Of a stretch of DNA of 64,000 nt, positions 34,081 to 43,423 are shown piece after piece. A program made the position numbers and the translations under genes. Below the pieces are notes generated by a model, which was given only the letters and a program-made list of their open reading frames with translations, made no database searches and was not told the origin of the DNA. Every line of letters begins with the position of its first letter. The stretch's first letter is position 1. This stretch comes from Mycoplasmopsis bovigenitalium (lineage in GTDB: Bacteria; Bacillota_I; Bacilli_A; Mycoplasmatales; Metamycoplasmataceae), in assembly GCF_002356075.1 (NCBI RefSeq), contig NZ_AP017902.1, positions 558,001 to 622,000 of the forward strand, written 5' to 3'.

Positions 34081-35063
34081 TGTTACCAGCAAGCACGAGT
34101 AAAGTATATGAAAAATACAAAATTTTAAGCACCTTAGGAAATGGCGGGTTTAGTGTAGTTTTTAAAGTCCAAGAAATAAACCCGCCACATGAAATTTTTG
34201 CGTTGAAATATTTTCAAATAAAAGAAAATAGCGACAAAGAAAATACAATAAAAAGATTCAAACAAGAGATTGAAATTTACAAGAAAATTAATTCAAATAT
34301 GGTGGCTAAATTTATAGATGCATACACAGACGACGAAGAGCAATTTTTAGTCATGGAATATGTTGAAGGTGATAATTTAACTCAGCATATTGCTAAAAAC
34401 GGGAAATTAATACCAAGAACGGCCATAAAATACGCAATGCAAATTGCAGAGGGTTTGGGCGAATTACACAATAGTAAAATTATTCACAGAGATGTTAAAA
34501 GTAGCAACATTATTGTTACAAAAGATAGAAATATAAAATTAATTGACTTTGGTTTGTCTTTGGGAGATGACTCACAAAGACTAACCCAAGATGCCAAAAT
34601 AATAGGTTCTTTATACTATTTAGCACCTGAATTGTGTGAATCTGGTAATACGCCCACAATCCAATCTGATATTTATGCTCTTGGAATAATGGTTTATGAG
34701 ATGCTAACTGGCCAATATCCTTTTAAGGGTGCAAATCCAGAGGAAACAATTCGCAAACAAAAATTTGCTCAAATGCCTGATATCATGAGATACATTGATT
34801 TGCAAGCACTAGCCAATGTTATTTATAAGGCAACCAATAAAAAACCAGAATACAGACACCAATCAATGTGAGAATTTAGAGAAGACATCAAAACATCAGC
34901 CTCATCAGAACGTTATTATGAAAAGCCATATAATGCAAAAAAAGCAAGGGCTAAGAAAAATATTCAAGATGTCATAAATTCAAAAACATTCTTATATTCT
35001 TGTTTAATATTTTTATTACTATTGTTGATTATTGGTGTAATTTTACTAGTTGCATTGATTTAG
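34080..35063 (+). CDS. Membrane Ser/Thr protein kinase (PrkC-like, no PASTA)
   Basis: Hanks-type kinase (327 aa). Gly loop LGNGGFSVVF, Lys in FALKYF, catalytic IIHRDVKSSNII, DFG in LIDFGLSLG, and YLAPE. A basic linker leads to one C-terminal TM helix (about 303-325, FLYSCLIFLLLLLIIGVILLVA), after which the protein ends: there is no extracellular PASTA region, as expected for wall-less bacteria lacking peptidoglycan. It should be membrane-tethered with the kinase in the cytosol. Coupled to the PP2C gene by TAATG. Confidence 0.94.
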
Positions 35064-35070
35064 GAGTAAT

Positions 35071-35907
35071 GTGAGAGGAAAAATTTATTCTTTAACTGGC
35101 GGAAAATACCATATTAAAGATTTGCAAGGCAATATGCATTTTTTGCCTGCTGCTGGAATTTTTAGACACAAAAATATAACACCAATTGTTGGAGATATTG
35201 TTGAATTTGAACCACAAAAATTTATTAGCGAAATATATGAGCGAAAAAATTCTTTTATTAGACCTAAAGTTGCTAATATTGACACAATTATTGTAGTTAT
35301 GTCTGTTGTTGAACCGGATTTTCAATCTTACTTAGTTGATAAATATTTAGCATTTGTTGAATCGCACGATATTGAACCGCTATTATTTATAACTAAAATT
35401 GACCTAGCACTTTCGAATTGAAAAGATGTTTATAAATCAATGGGCTATCCTGTTTATGAAATTGATTATAAAAACGGGAATTTAAAACAAGATTTACGTT
35501 GTATTTTTGAGGGAAAAGTTATATCTTTAATGGGGCAAAGTGGTGTTGGCAAAACAACATTTATAAATGCTGTTGCTGGCACAAATTTTGAAACTCAAGA
35601 GATTTCAAAATTTGCAAACCGTGGCAAGCATACAACACGAGTAGTTCAAATTATTGAAACATTAGGTGGCGAATTAATTGACACTCCTGGTTTTAGTTCG
35701 CTGGACATAAATTTAGAACCAATTAAGCTCGCAAATTCATTCAAACAGTTTAAAGAATTGTCAAAAATGTGTAAATTTAAGTCGTGTTTGCATGTTGATG
35801 AGCCTGAATCTTGGTGTAATGTAAAATTGCATCTTAAAGATGGAACTATTCCTGAATTTAGATATAAAAATTATTTAAAAATGATGAAAGAGGCTAAAAA
35901 TGAATAG
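35071..35907 (+). CDS. rsgA: Ribosome small-subunit GTPase RsgA
   Basis: RsgA (278 aa), circularly permuted GTPase in late 30S maturation. N-terminal OB fold, G4-like FITKIDLA, G1 MGQSGVGKTTFINAV, G3 DTPGFS, and a C-terminal zinc motif CKFKSCLHVDEPESWC. It starts with GTG at 35071 preceded by AGGAG 4 nt upstream. One UGA Trp. Overlaps rpe by 8 nt. Confidence 0.95.
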
Positions 35908-36550
35908 AAAAAATGTTACACCTTCTTTATTAAATGTTGAGTATGGTAAAAGAGCGCAAATGGCACAAACATTGATTAATGAAGGTATTAAATGAATTCA
36001 TTATGATGTTATGGATGGTAAATTTGTACCAAATTTAGCTATTGAACTTGAAGAAATAAAACAAATAAAGCAATCGACAACAAAACACTTTATGGATGCT
36101 CACTTAATGGTTGAAAATCCCCTAACTTATATAGAATATTACAAAGATGTTGTTGATGTTATTACAATTCATTTCGAAGCTATTAATAAAAAAGAACTAT
36201 TGGATTTTCTTAAATCAAAACACCATGATTATAAAATAGGTTTAGCAATTAAACCAAATACTGAGGTAAAAGAAATTGAAAAATTCCTACCGTATTTAGC
36301 TCTTGTTCTTGTTATGTCTGTTGAGCCTGGAGCAGGCGGGCAAAAATTCATGCCTAATGCTTTAGATAAGATAAAACTTTTAAAAGAGTTAAGAACTAAT
36401 AAACAATACACATATTTAATTCAAGTTGATGGCGGAATAAATGAAACAACAGGGCCTCAATGCTTTAAAGCGGGTGCGGATGCGTGCGTTGCTGGTACAT
36501 TTTTAATTAAAGAACCAACAAAAGCAAGAATTGATTCGATTCTAGGTTAA
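35900..36550 (+). CDS. rpe: Ribulose-phosphate 3-epimerase
   Basis: Rpe (216 aa), TIM-barrel epimerase of ribulose-5-phosphate and xylulose-5-phosphate. Motifs VTPSLLNVEYG, IHYDVMDGKFVPN, DAHLMVENP, LVMSVEPGAGGQKFMPNAL and VDGGIN are standard. Starts 8 nt inside rsgA and is the last gene of the gmk operon. A 42-bp repeat and a terminator begin at its stop codon. Confidence 0.95.
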
Positions 36551-36590
36551 AAATAACCATTTCAATTGAATTTATATTGGAATTAGTAAA
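36549..36590 (+). repeat. 42-bp direct repeat, copy 1 (before lipoprotein cassette)
   Basis: Core AATAACCA(T/A)TTCAATTGAA then TTTATATTG(G/A)AATTAGTAAA, containing the palindrome TTCAATTGAA. Copy 2 is at 38033 with about three differences. Each copy is followed within 10 nt by a different rho-independent terminator. Confidence 0.85.
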
Positions 36591-36594
36591 TATT

Positions 36595-36621
36595 AACTAG
36601 GTATTTATTCCTAGTTTTTTT
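36595..36621 (+). terminator. Terminator of gmk-rpe operon
   Basis: AACTAGG (36595-36601), 8-nt loop, CCTAGTT (36610-36616), continuing into a T run. Confidence 0.8.
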
Positions 36622-36843
36622 AATTTACAATAGATTATCATAGTGGAAATTAAAAAATCATTTTTTGGACAAATTCAATTACTAAATATTTCTAAAGCTT
36701 TAATTACACTAAAAAATTTACGATAAAAAAGTGGAATATTTTGTGATAAAGTATTTTTATTGGTTTGATAAACATCATTTTTAAATTATGTTTGTTATTT
36801 ATGCAAAAATTAAAATATAGATATTAATAATATGGAGTTTTAA

Positions 36844-38025
36844 GTGAAGCCAGTTGCAAAATTTATTTTTCCCACAATTTTATTACCACTATTACCTATT
36901 AGTTGTACGCAAAATAAAACCAATCAATATACAAAAAACACATTTCTTGAGAATGCTTTAAAAGAAAAATTTAATATTGAATTTAATTCAACAAAACATC
37001 CCGATTTTACACAATTATTAATTCAAAATTTGTTGTTTAATAACATTAATTTATCCGTGGAAAAATATGTTAAAGATTATTTTATTAACACTGTTAAAAA
37101 CTTTTCTAAAGTAGATTTAGATTACTTATCTTTTTTGTATACAATCAATAACCCGCGTATTGATTTGAATTTTTTCGAAGATAAGTACTATGACCAACAT
37201 AATTCATATTATCCCGAGAATTATTTTAAGTCACAAAAAAACAATCTTTTTAGGATAACTGCAAATAGTAAAAATCACGAGCAAACAACTAACCCGATAA
37301 AAGCAATTAGTGTTCATGAAAAAGCAAAGTTATATTATTCACCTTATTATTGACGAAAAAAACACCCTTATGACCAAAAAATTATTACGCGTGAATATTT
37401 TTCGCCAACTGATCATTTTCATAGGTACCTTGAACATATAAATAACTATTTTGTTAAATCGTACTCAGAACTATTAATCCAATATTTAAGACCTTTTGGC
37501 ACTTGAGAAATTCCAAATAAACCTAAAAACGATCCTAAACAAATACGGACACCAAAATTTGATGAACAATCATTTAAGGAAAGTAGATACCCTTATAAAG
37601 TTAAAAATATTCACATTGGCGATGAAACCGAGTATAAGCAACTTAATTTAGAAATAACTGATGTATTTAATGAATTTACTGAATATCAATTATATGTTAA
37701 TAAATCTGAATTTGGTTTTGAGAATAGGGTTGGTTACGAATTAAAAATTGTTAAAAACATTAAACCAATGACATATGATAAATTCATCGAAATGTTGGCA
37801 AATAATAGGGTTGAAAACGCTACAACAAAAAAATTTTCGTTTAATTTAGGTTACAGCATTACTAATATGTATCCAAATTACAAAAAATGATTTTATGTTT
37901 ATGCAACAGATGCAAGATTACTTCATGCGATTGATGATTTCAATATTATTAACATAGGAAAATTAATTGAGCAACACAATAAGCAAACAAACTCTAATGA
38001 AGATATTATTGTGTTTACTTCTTAG
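36844..38025 (+). CDS. Putative lipoprotein of unknown function
   Basis: Unrecognised 393-aa surface protein. GTG at 36844 with GGAG 8 nt upstream gives the signal peptide MKPVAKFIFPTILLPLLPISC, lipidation at Cys21. The rest is Asn/Lys/Tyr-rich with no TM segment and no motif I can name; tyrosine-rich stretches such as DKYYDQHNSYYPENYF are notable. The gene is isolated: 290 bp of empty AT-rich DNA upstream, and the whole cassette is flanked by 42-bp direct repeats, suggesting it was inserted downstream of rpe. Confidence 0.8.
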
Positions 38026-38032
38026 TTTGTTT

Positions 38033-38074
38033 AAAAATAACCAATTCAATTGAATTTATATTGAAATTAGTAAA
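38033..38074 (+). repeat. 42-bp direct repeat, copy 2 (after lipoprotein cassette)
   Basis: Second copy of the 36549 repeat, same orientation, 8 nt past the lipoprotein stop. Confidence 0.85.
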
Positions 38075-38078
38075 AATA

Positions 38079-38100
38079 AGCCAGGCATTCCTGGTTTATT
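38079..38100. terminator. Terminator after lipoprotein cassette
   Basis: AGCCAGG, loop CATT, CCTGGTT with one G-T pair, then TTATTTT. Lies between the convergent lipoprotein and GT2 genes. Confidence 0.7.
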
Positions 38101-38115
38101 TTGCATAATTTGCTA

Positions 38116-39435
38116 CTATCGCGCTTTTCTTTGAATAGGTTTTGTTGAAAATTTTTTGATGAATAATGCTTTTAGTGAAATTGGTATATAAGTCAGCATA
38201 AAAGTCGGGTAAGCTAATATTGAAATAAATTTTTGCCATTTGTTTGCTTTTATTCTCTTTTTATTTTTAACAACAACAAAAATCCCTTGTAAAAATAAGT
38301 TGATTCAAATTGTGAATAAAATAATTAATGGCGTAGATAAAATATATATTAATGTACTTGCTAAGTTAAATTCAGAATATACATGCTCTAGACCATTGTT
38401 TTTGATTAATAAAAAGCTAGCTAAATATAAACTTGATGTTATAAGATAAAGTAATATGTTAGTTAAAAAAGTTATTATTGCAGGAAAAATCATTAAATAA
38501 TTGCTATACGCAGAAAATTTACTGCGTTTTGGTTTGAATAATGAACAAAATACACTACCACCATACATTTTAAAGACTTGATTAAATCCAACAGATCATC
38601 GTGTTCTTTGTTTAATTGAGTCTTTATAAACAATTGGCTGCTCATCATAAAAGATCGCATTTTCTGCGTAATTTGTTTTTATATTATTGATCAATAATCA
38701 TTGGGAAAATTCTACGTCGTGGCTTAAACTATTAAAATCTCAGAAATTAGTTTGTTGCAAAATTTCCCTTGTGAATGAAAACCCAGTGCCATTTATGTAT
38801 TGTGGTGCATTGAAAAGTGAACGTGATTTATTATTTATGTCTGATTCTTTGATGAATTGAATAGCATATGAACTCGAAATTCAATTATCTTTGAAATTAA
38901 TTGAATTTCGATATGAGGTAACTACACTACATTCGTAGTAATCATAGGTTTTGTTGACTTCAGATACCCAGTTTTCATCAAGTAAATTATCTGCATCAAA
39001 TGAACAATAGCAATCATACTTATCTAATAAGTTATTATCCCTTATATATCTAAGCGCATGTTGAATTGCAAAGTTCCCCCCCCTGTTTATATTATTAAAT
39101 CTTTCAAGAACATTGACTCCAAGTTTCTTGCCAACGTTATATGTAGCTCTATTATCTGTGCAATTATCGGCGACAAGATAAATATCAATTAAACCATAAT
39201 ATTTTTGTCTTTGAATTGAAGCAATAAGGTCTTTAACAACATTACTTTCATCTCTGGCAGGAATAACAATCGCAAAAGATCTTAATTTTTTAGGAGAATA
39301 ATTTGATAAATTTTGTTTCTTTCTTAAAGAATTAAAGAAATTTAATCAATCAAACGAGTATAAAATAAAGAAGCAAAGCCCAACTGAAAATGTTAGTCAA
39401 AAAAATATTTTAGTGATTAAAACTAGATTATCCAT
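38116..39435 (-). CDS. GT2 polysaccharide (glucan) synthase, probably phase variable
   Basis: Membrane glycosyltransferase family 2 (439 aa). One N-terminal TM helix, then the GT-A domain with FAIVIPARDESN, the metal-binding SFDADNLLDENW, an acidic VSHDVE-like LSHDVEFSQW, and QRTRW, the (Q/R)xxRW motif of processive beta-glycan synthases; four or so C-terminal TM helices form an export channel. Such single-protein synthases make and extrude capsule or free glucan in mycoplasmas; M. agalactiae GsmA is the best-known example, with a phase-variable poly-G tract. Here eight G encode part of NRGGNF and the frame is open (ON). Confidence 0.85.
39076..39083 (-). repeat. G8 homopolymer tract inside the GT2 gene
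   Basis: Eight consecutive C on the plus strand (G8 in the coding strand) near codon 118. Change by one base would shift the frame and truncate the protein before the catalytic DAD and QRTRW motifs. Longest G/C homopolymer seen in the window. Confidence 0.85.
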
Positions 39436-39529
39436 AAATCTCTCCATTGTTTTATTTTTTATAAATAATACATTATTTATTTAAATTGGTTAGCTTTATA
39501 TATACAGAATTAAAAATTACCAAATCAGT

Positions 39530-40573
39530 TTATTTCTTATTCAAAAAGTAATTTCTAACTATTGGTGCAACTTGCTCACCATATATTTTAATAGCGTTCA
39601 TTATATCATCGTGAGGCATTGAACCAGTTGGCAAGTGAAGCAAAAAACGATTTAATTGTAATTCTTCAATTATTTTAATAATTTTTTCCGCCACTAGTTC
39701 AACATCCCCAACAATCATTGCTCCTTGGTCTGAAATCATGTTATTGTAAGCGTCTCTATCTAGTTCTTTTCAAGATTTTCTGGTTTTAGCAACATTGTCA
39801 ACTAATTGTTTTGTTGGAAAAAAGTAATCATCTTGTGCTTTTTGTTTGTTTTCATTTACATATCCTCAAAAATGAGCGCCAACTTTTAAATCATCAATTT
39901 TATGCCCAAATTGTTGACCAACGGCTCTGTAAAATTCAATTATTCTTTTGAAAGCAAGCGGATTGCCGCCAATAATTGCATAGGTTATTGGCAATCCTTT
40001 TTTTGCGATTTCAATTGTAGATTCAATGTTTCCGCCAGTTGCAACTCAAATTGGCATATCTAATGCTCTTGGATATATACCCTTATTGTTAATACTCTGT
40101 GTAAATTTGCCTTTTCAATTTAAAATTTTATTTTCCTTAATTTTGATTAGCATTTCAAGTTTTCCCTTGAAAAGTTCATCATAATCATTCAAATCATAAC
40201 CAAAAAGCGGGAATGATTCTGTAAAAGAACCTCTTCCAACCATTATTTCTGCTCTACCATTTGAAATAGCATCTACGTGAGCAAAATTTTGATACACCCT
40301 AACAGGGTCATTTGACGAAAGAACAGTCACTGCGCTTGAAAGTTTGATATTTTTGCTCACCGCAGCCCCTGCTGCAAGTATCATTTCAGGACTCGAAACT
40401 GCAAAATCCTCTCTATGGTGCTCACCAACGGCATAAATATCTAAACCAACTTTGTCAGCAAGTTTGATCTCTTCGATCATTTGTTGAATTCTTTGCTGAT
40501 GAGTAAATGTTTCTTTTGATTTTTCTAAAATGGTTGTTTCTCCGAATGTTGAAATTCCTAATTCTATTTTCAC
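39530..40573 (-). CDS. LLM-class flavin-dependent oxidoreductase
   Basis: Luciferase-like monooxygenase family protein (347 aa), predicted FMN/F420-type TIM barrel. LADKVGLDIYAVGEHHREDFAVSSP, AVTVLSSNDPVRVYQNFAHVDAISNGRAEIMVGRGSF and FPLFGYDLNDYDELF are family hallmarks; the C-terminus holds PTGSMPHDDIMNAI. Start set at GTG 40573 because AAGGAG lies 5 nt upstream. Substrate unknown. A truncated copy of its 5' end and upstream region lies 5 kb away at 45580-45736, beyond the island. Confidence 0.88.
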
Positions 40574-40675
40574 TTTACTCCTTAAATATATATCCAAATT
40601 TTACTTATTCAATTGTTTTTTCAATATTATTGATTCAATTATTCGCATTATATAATAAAAATAGCGTATGCTATT
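40516..40675 (-). repeat. Island-flanking duplication, left copy (LLM 5' end, promoter, terminator)
   Basis: About 160 bp comprising the first 19 codons of the LLM gene, its ribosome site, TATAAT (40647-40652) and the AATAGC hairpin. The right copy at 45580-45736 aligns throughout with scattered differences, for example the shared 15-mer TTTTACTTATTCAAT and the shared end AAAAATAGC. Confidence 0.75.
40660..40675 (-). terminator. AATAGC-type terminator hairpin, left
   Basis: AATAGC, loop GTAT, GCTATT; same stem as the tig terminator at 45721 and the dnaJ terminator. Confidence 0.6.
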
Positions 40676-40716
40676 CTAAATAGTAAGTTCAAGTGCTTAT
40701 GTTGCACTTACTATTT
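40674..40716 (-). repeat. TAAATAGTAAG hairpin repeat, left copy
   Basis: AAATAGTAAGT...GTGC and GCACTTACTATTT form a bulged hairpin. CTAAATAGTAAGTTCAAGTG followed by C(N2)ATGTTGCACTT recurs at 42859-42893 after the first module, same orientation. Confidence 0.7.
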
Positions 40717-40750
40717 AAAATGCACCAAGATTTATTGCTTGGTGCATTTT
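40717..40750 (-). terminator. Strong terminator hairpin of the second NTase module
   Basis: AAAATGCACCAAG and CTTGGTGCATTTT form a perfect 13-bp stem with an 8-nt loop, downstream of the small membrane protein gene on the minus strand. Confidence 0.75.
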
Positions 40751-40763
40751 ACTTTAAGAATGA

Positions 40764-40780
40764 ATAGAGCATTGATTTTT
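40764..40780 (+). repeat. 17-bp island-end direct repeat, left
   Basis: ATAGAGCATTGATTTTT, identical to 45572-45588. The two bound the 4.8-kb island. Confidence 0.7.
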
Positions 40781-40836
40781 TTAAATTTAAAGGGTATATT
40801 AAGCGAGTAAAACAAATTATTTATACAAGGCTTTGA

Positions 40837-41283
40837 TTAATAATAAAAAGATGCAATATTTTGCATTAAAAGGTTAGACATTTTTTTAATAAATAAAATC
40901 ATTTTTATGGAAATAAATATAATGCAAGTAATCCAGAAAATAATAAATAGGTTTAATGGTAAGGTAAATACTAATAGAGGCAATTTATTAAAATGTCCAT
41001 AAAGAAGTATCACTAAGAAAGAAGCAGCCCATAAAAAACATAAAATAATAATAAAGCATATAAATGAAATGCGATATTTATGCATTAAAGGGTAGATTGC
41101 AAAACTAAATGAAAATAAAATTGATAATACTAAAACAAAAATTAAAAGAATACCGGTAACTATTGAAAAGGCAAAATCTGTATATTTAACAAGAAATGGC
41201 ATCAAATAAAACAATGCGACTAGAATTAATAATGAGCAAATTATTGATAGTTTAATTACATTCATCTTGTTTTGCTTTTGCAC
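40837..41283 (-). CDS. Small multi-TM protein, module copy 2
   Basis: Unrecognised 148-aa integral membrane protein with four hydrophobic segments (about 9-33, 38-62, 72-96, 102-130) and basic ends. Starts with GTG at 41283, GGAG 7 nt upstream, 32 nt inside the nucleotidyltransferase-like gene, so it is translationally coupled to it. Size, topology and position match the protein at 42974-43423 although identity is low. Probably a membrane partner or regulator of the adjacent anchored enzyme; function unknown. Confidence 0.7.
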   Translation of the reverse strand: MQKQNKMNVIKLSIICSLLILVALFYLMPFLVKYTDFAFSIVTGILLIFVLVLSILFSFSFAIYPLMHKYRISFICFIIILCFLWAASFLVILLYGHFNKLPLLVFTLPLNLFIIFWITCIIFISIKMILFIKKMSNLLMQNIASFYY

Positions 41284-42643
41284 AATACTTCTCCATATTT
41301 TTACTTAATTCATATAAAAGCAACAGTCTTATATCAATTGATTTTTCTTGTTCGCCTTCTTGAAAATCACTAATCATTTCATTAAGAAGGTGCTTGTTTT
41401 CATTATTTAATTTTTCATAAAACTTATGTAAAAAAATCTCTTTTTCGCTTTGTGTTATAAATGTTCATTGAAATGATTGAACGTTTCTATTACTTGATTT
41501 TGAATTTTCAATAAGTCTATTGTAAAATTGACTTCTATTCTTTATATTACTATTTATTTCTTTGCCAATATGCTTAATGAAAATATCTTTTTCAACTGAT
41601 TCAATAAATAATTTTATAAATTGATAGCCTTCAGCATAGTATTCATTCATTAAACTGATTTCTCTTACAAACAAAATGAACTTGTTTATTTCGTCATTAT
41701 CAGTAAATTCAAAAACTTGTCTATTTAGGAAAAACTGAACTAAATAATTAGATAAATATAAGAAATTAAATGTATTTTTTAATTTATTAAAATTCCAATA
41801 TTTACTTTTATTTAATAAAAAACATAAATCAATAAACGTATTTTTTGCCTTTTGGTTAAATAACTCAATAGAATCAATTTTATTTTGCGAAGCTAGATAT
41901 AAATGCAAAAGTTGGTGTATTTTCATGCCAATCATTAAATGAATATTAGGTATATCAATATTATGTTTTTTTCTAAGAAATCTAGCTGGTATATATTTTC
42001 CATATAATATTTCAACATTAATGTTTTTATATTCATATTTGCTGGCAACAAAATCATTAAATAATAATTTTAAATTTTCCACTTCTTTGGGTTTAGCAAA
42101 CTGTGGTGCTAATGATTTTGAAGCAAAATCATAATCATTGGACAATCTTCAATAATCGTTGTAAGCAAAATTAATAGAAGCGCTACCATGCAATATAAGA
42201 TTTTTGCTATTCATATAATTAATTAGTTCAATATCTTGCGTAGCATTACGGTTTATTAAATTGATTTTTTTGAACATGTTATATTTCATCCTAATAATGA
42301 GATAAACATTAAATCATTTCAAAGCTCGGAAAATATTAAATTTATAATAAGTATTTATCATAATTATAGAAATTGACTTAACAATTCCAAAAACTCCGGC
42401 TCAAAAAAGTAATATAGTGGAAACAATTACGAATTCATATACAGAAATTTTATTTTTACTGTTTTCAACATTACTAAACCAAAAACTTACATATTTAGAA
42501 GGGCTAATACAAAATAAAACAACTAGCATTAAAATAAAAATAGAGAATAAAAGCGAAATTATTAAGAACAAATATTGATACACTAATGTTTTTTTAATTA
42601 GTTTGGAACTTTGCAGAGCATCTAATTTTTCTTTTAATATCAT
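41252..42643 (-). CDS. Membrane-anchored AbiEii-like nucleotidyltransferase, copy 2
   Basis: Protein of 463 aa. Two TM helices (about 23-47 and 70-90) are followed by a cytosolic domain with NLILHGSASINFAYNDYWRL and SNDYDFA: the hG(S)...DxD core of MNT/AbiEii nucleotidyltransferases (Gly153, Ser154, Asp170, Asp172). Further on, INVEILYGKYIP and HLMIGMKIHQLLHLYL then AKNTFIDLCFLL match the AbiEii K..H..KD..DL segment. The C-terminal third is helical and unknown. Known AbiEii toxins are soluble and paired with AbiEi; membrane fusion and the TM partner are unusual. A paralogue lies just upstream. GGGGG precedes the ATG. Confidence 0.7.
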
Positions 42644-42829
42644 TAATTACCCCCAAAAAAGTTTATCTAATATAATTAAAAGCCTCATTTCTTACTTATT
42701 TCTTATTTTTATTTGTATATATACATATATTATACTTTATAAATATACTATTTATAAAACATGAAAAAAAGGAAATGTCCTAAAATACATTTTCACGCAC
42801 ACAAAAAAATCTGTAAATTCCAAAAGTAA

Positions 42830-42858
42830 AATGCACCTAGATAAAATCTAGATGCATT
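42830..42858 (-). terminator. TGCACC-type hairpin between modules
   Basis: AATGCACCTAGAT and ATCTAGATGCATT form a 13-bp stem with one mismatch, related in its TGCACC core to the hairpin at 40717. Confidence 0.6.
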
Positions 42859-42897
42859 CCTAAATAGTAAGTTCAAGTGCGCATGTTGCACTTGAAC
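42859..42897 (-). repeat. TAAATAGTAAG hairpin repeat, right copy
   Basis: TAAATAGTAAG followed by GTTCAAGTGC, loop GCATGTT, GCACTTGAAC, a perfect 10-bp stem; homologous to 40674-40716. Confidence 0.7.
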
Positions 42898-42973
42898 TTA
42901 TAATCAAGCGACTTTCTTTTTTTACAATTTAAAGTTGCTTTTATTTTGCAAGTATAAATTAACAATTATTTAT

Positions 42974-43423
42974 TTAAGCCTTCTTAATTAATATTAATGT
43001 TGTAATAATACAAGACAACGAGAATACAATTAATAGAAAATTAGCAAAATATAGAATTATTGATATAGTAATGTGATTCTTATTATCAACAACATTTAAA
43101 GCATATGAAATGAAAACGGCTATAAACATCATAACTGCTAATAATAAACAAGATACTATAACCAAAATTTTGTATTTAAAGATATGTATATAAACAGATG
43201 AGTCAAGTGAAAAATAAACAACAAAAGATAATAGCAATGCTATAAATATAAAGGTTAGAGACAAATTTATTGCAGATGAAAATTCAAATGATTTAATACT
43301 GAATATGCGACATAGTTGATTAAATCTATCTAATATTGGATAAATCGTAAGAATAAACAAACAAAGAACAATTGAAATAAGCACGCATAGTTGAGAAAAG
43401 ATTATTTTATTTTTTCGATTCAT
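42974..43423 (-). CDS. Small multi-TM protein, module copy 1
   Basis: Unrecognised 149-aa protein with four hydrophobic segments (about 9-30, 46-68, 78-102, 112-142) and basic termini (MNRKNK, LIKKA). It begins 17 nt inside the nucleotidyltransferase-like gene; GGAG lies 10 nt upstream. Companion of the 41283 protein in the duplicated module. Function unknown. Confidence 0.7.
   Translation of the reverse strand: MNRKNKIIFSQLCVLISIVLCLFILTIYPILDRFNQLCRIFSIKSFEFSSAINLSLTFIFIALLLSFVVYFSLDSSVYIHIFKYKILVIVSCLLLAVMMFIAVFISYALNVVDNKNHITISIILYFANFLLIVFSLSCIITTLILIKKA

Larger units (their letters stand above)
42644..42973. other. Spacer between the two NTase modules
   Basis: No gene of credible size. 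It holds the two-hairpin block ending module 1 and, on the minus strand, TATAAT (42729-42734) that could be a separate promoter for module 2, about 85 nt before its start. Confidence 0.6.
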
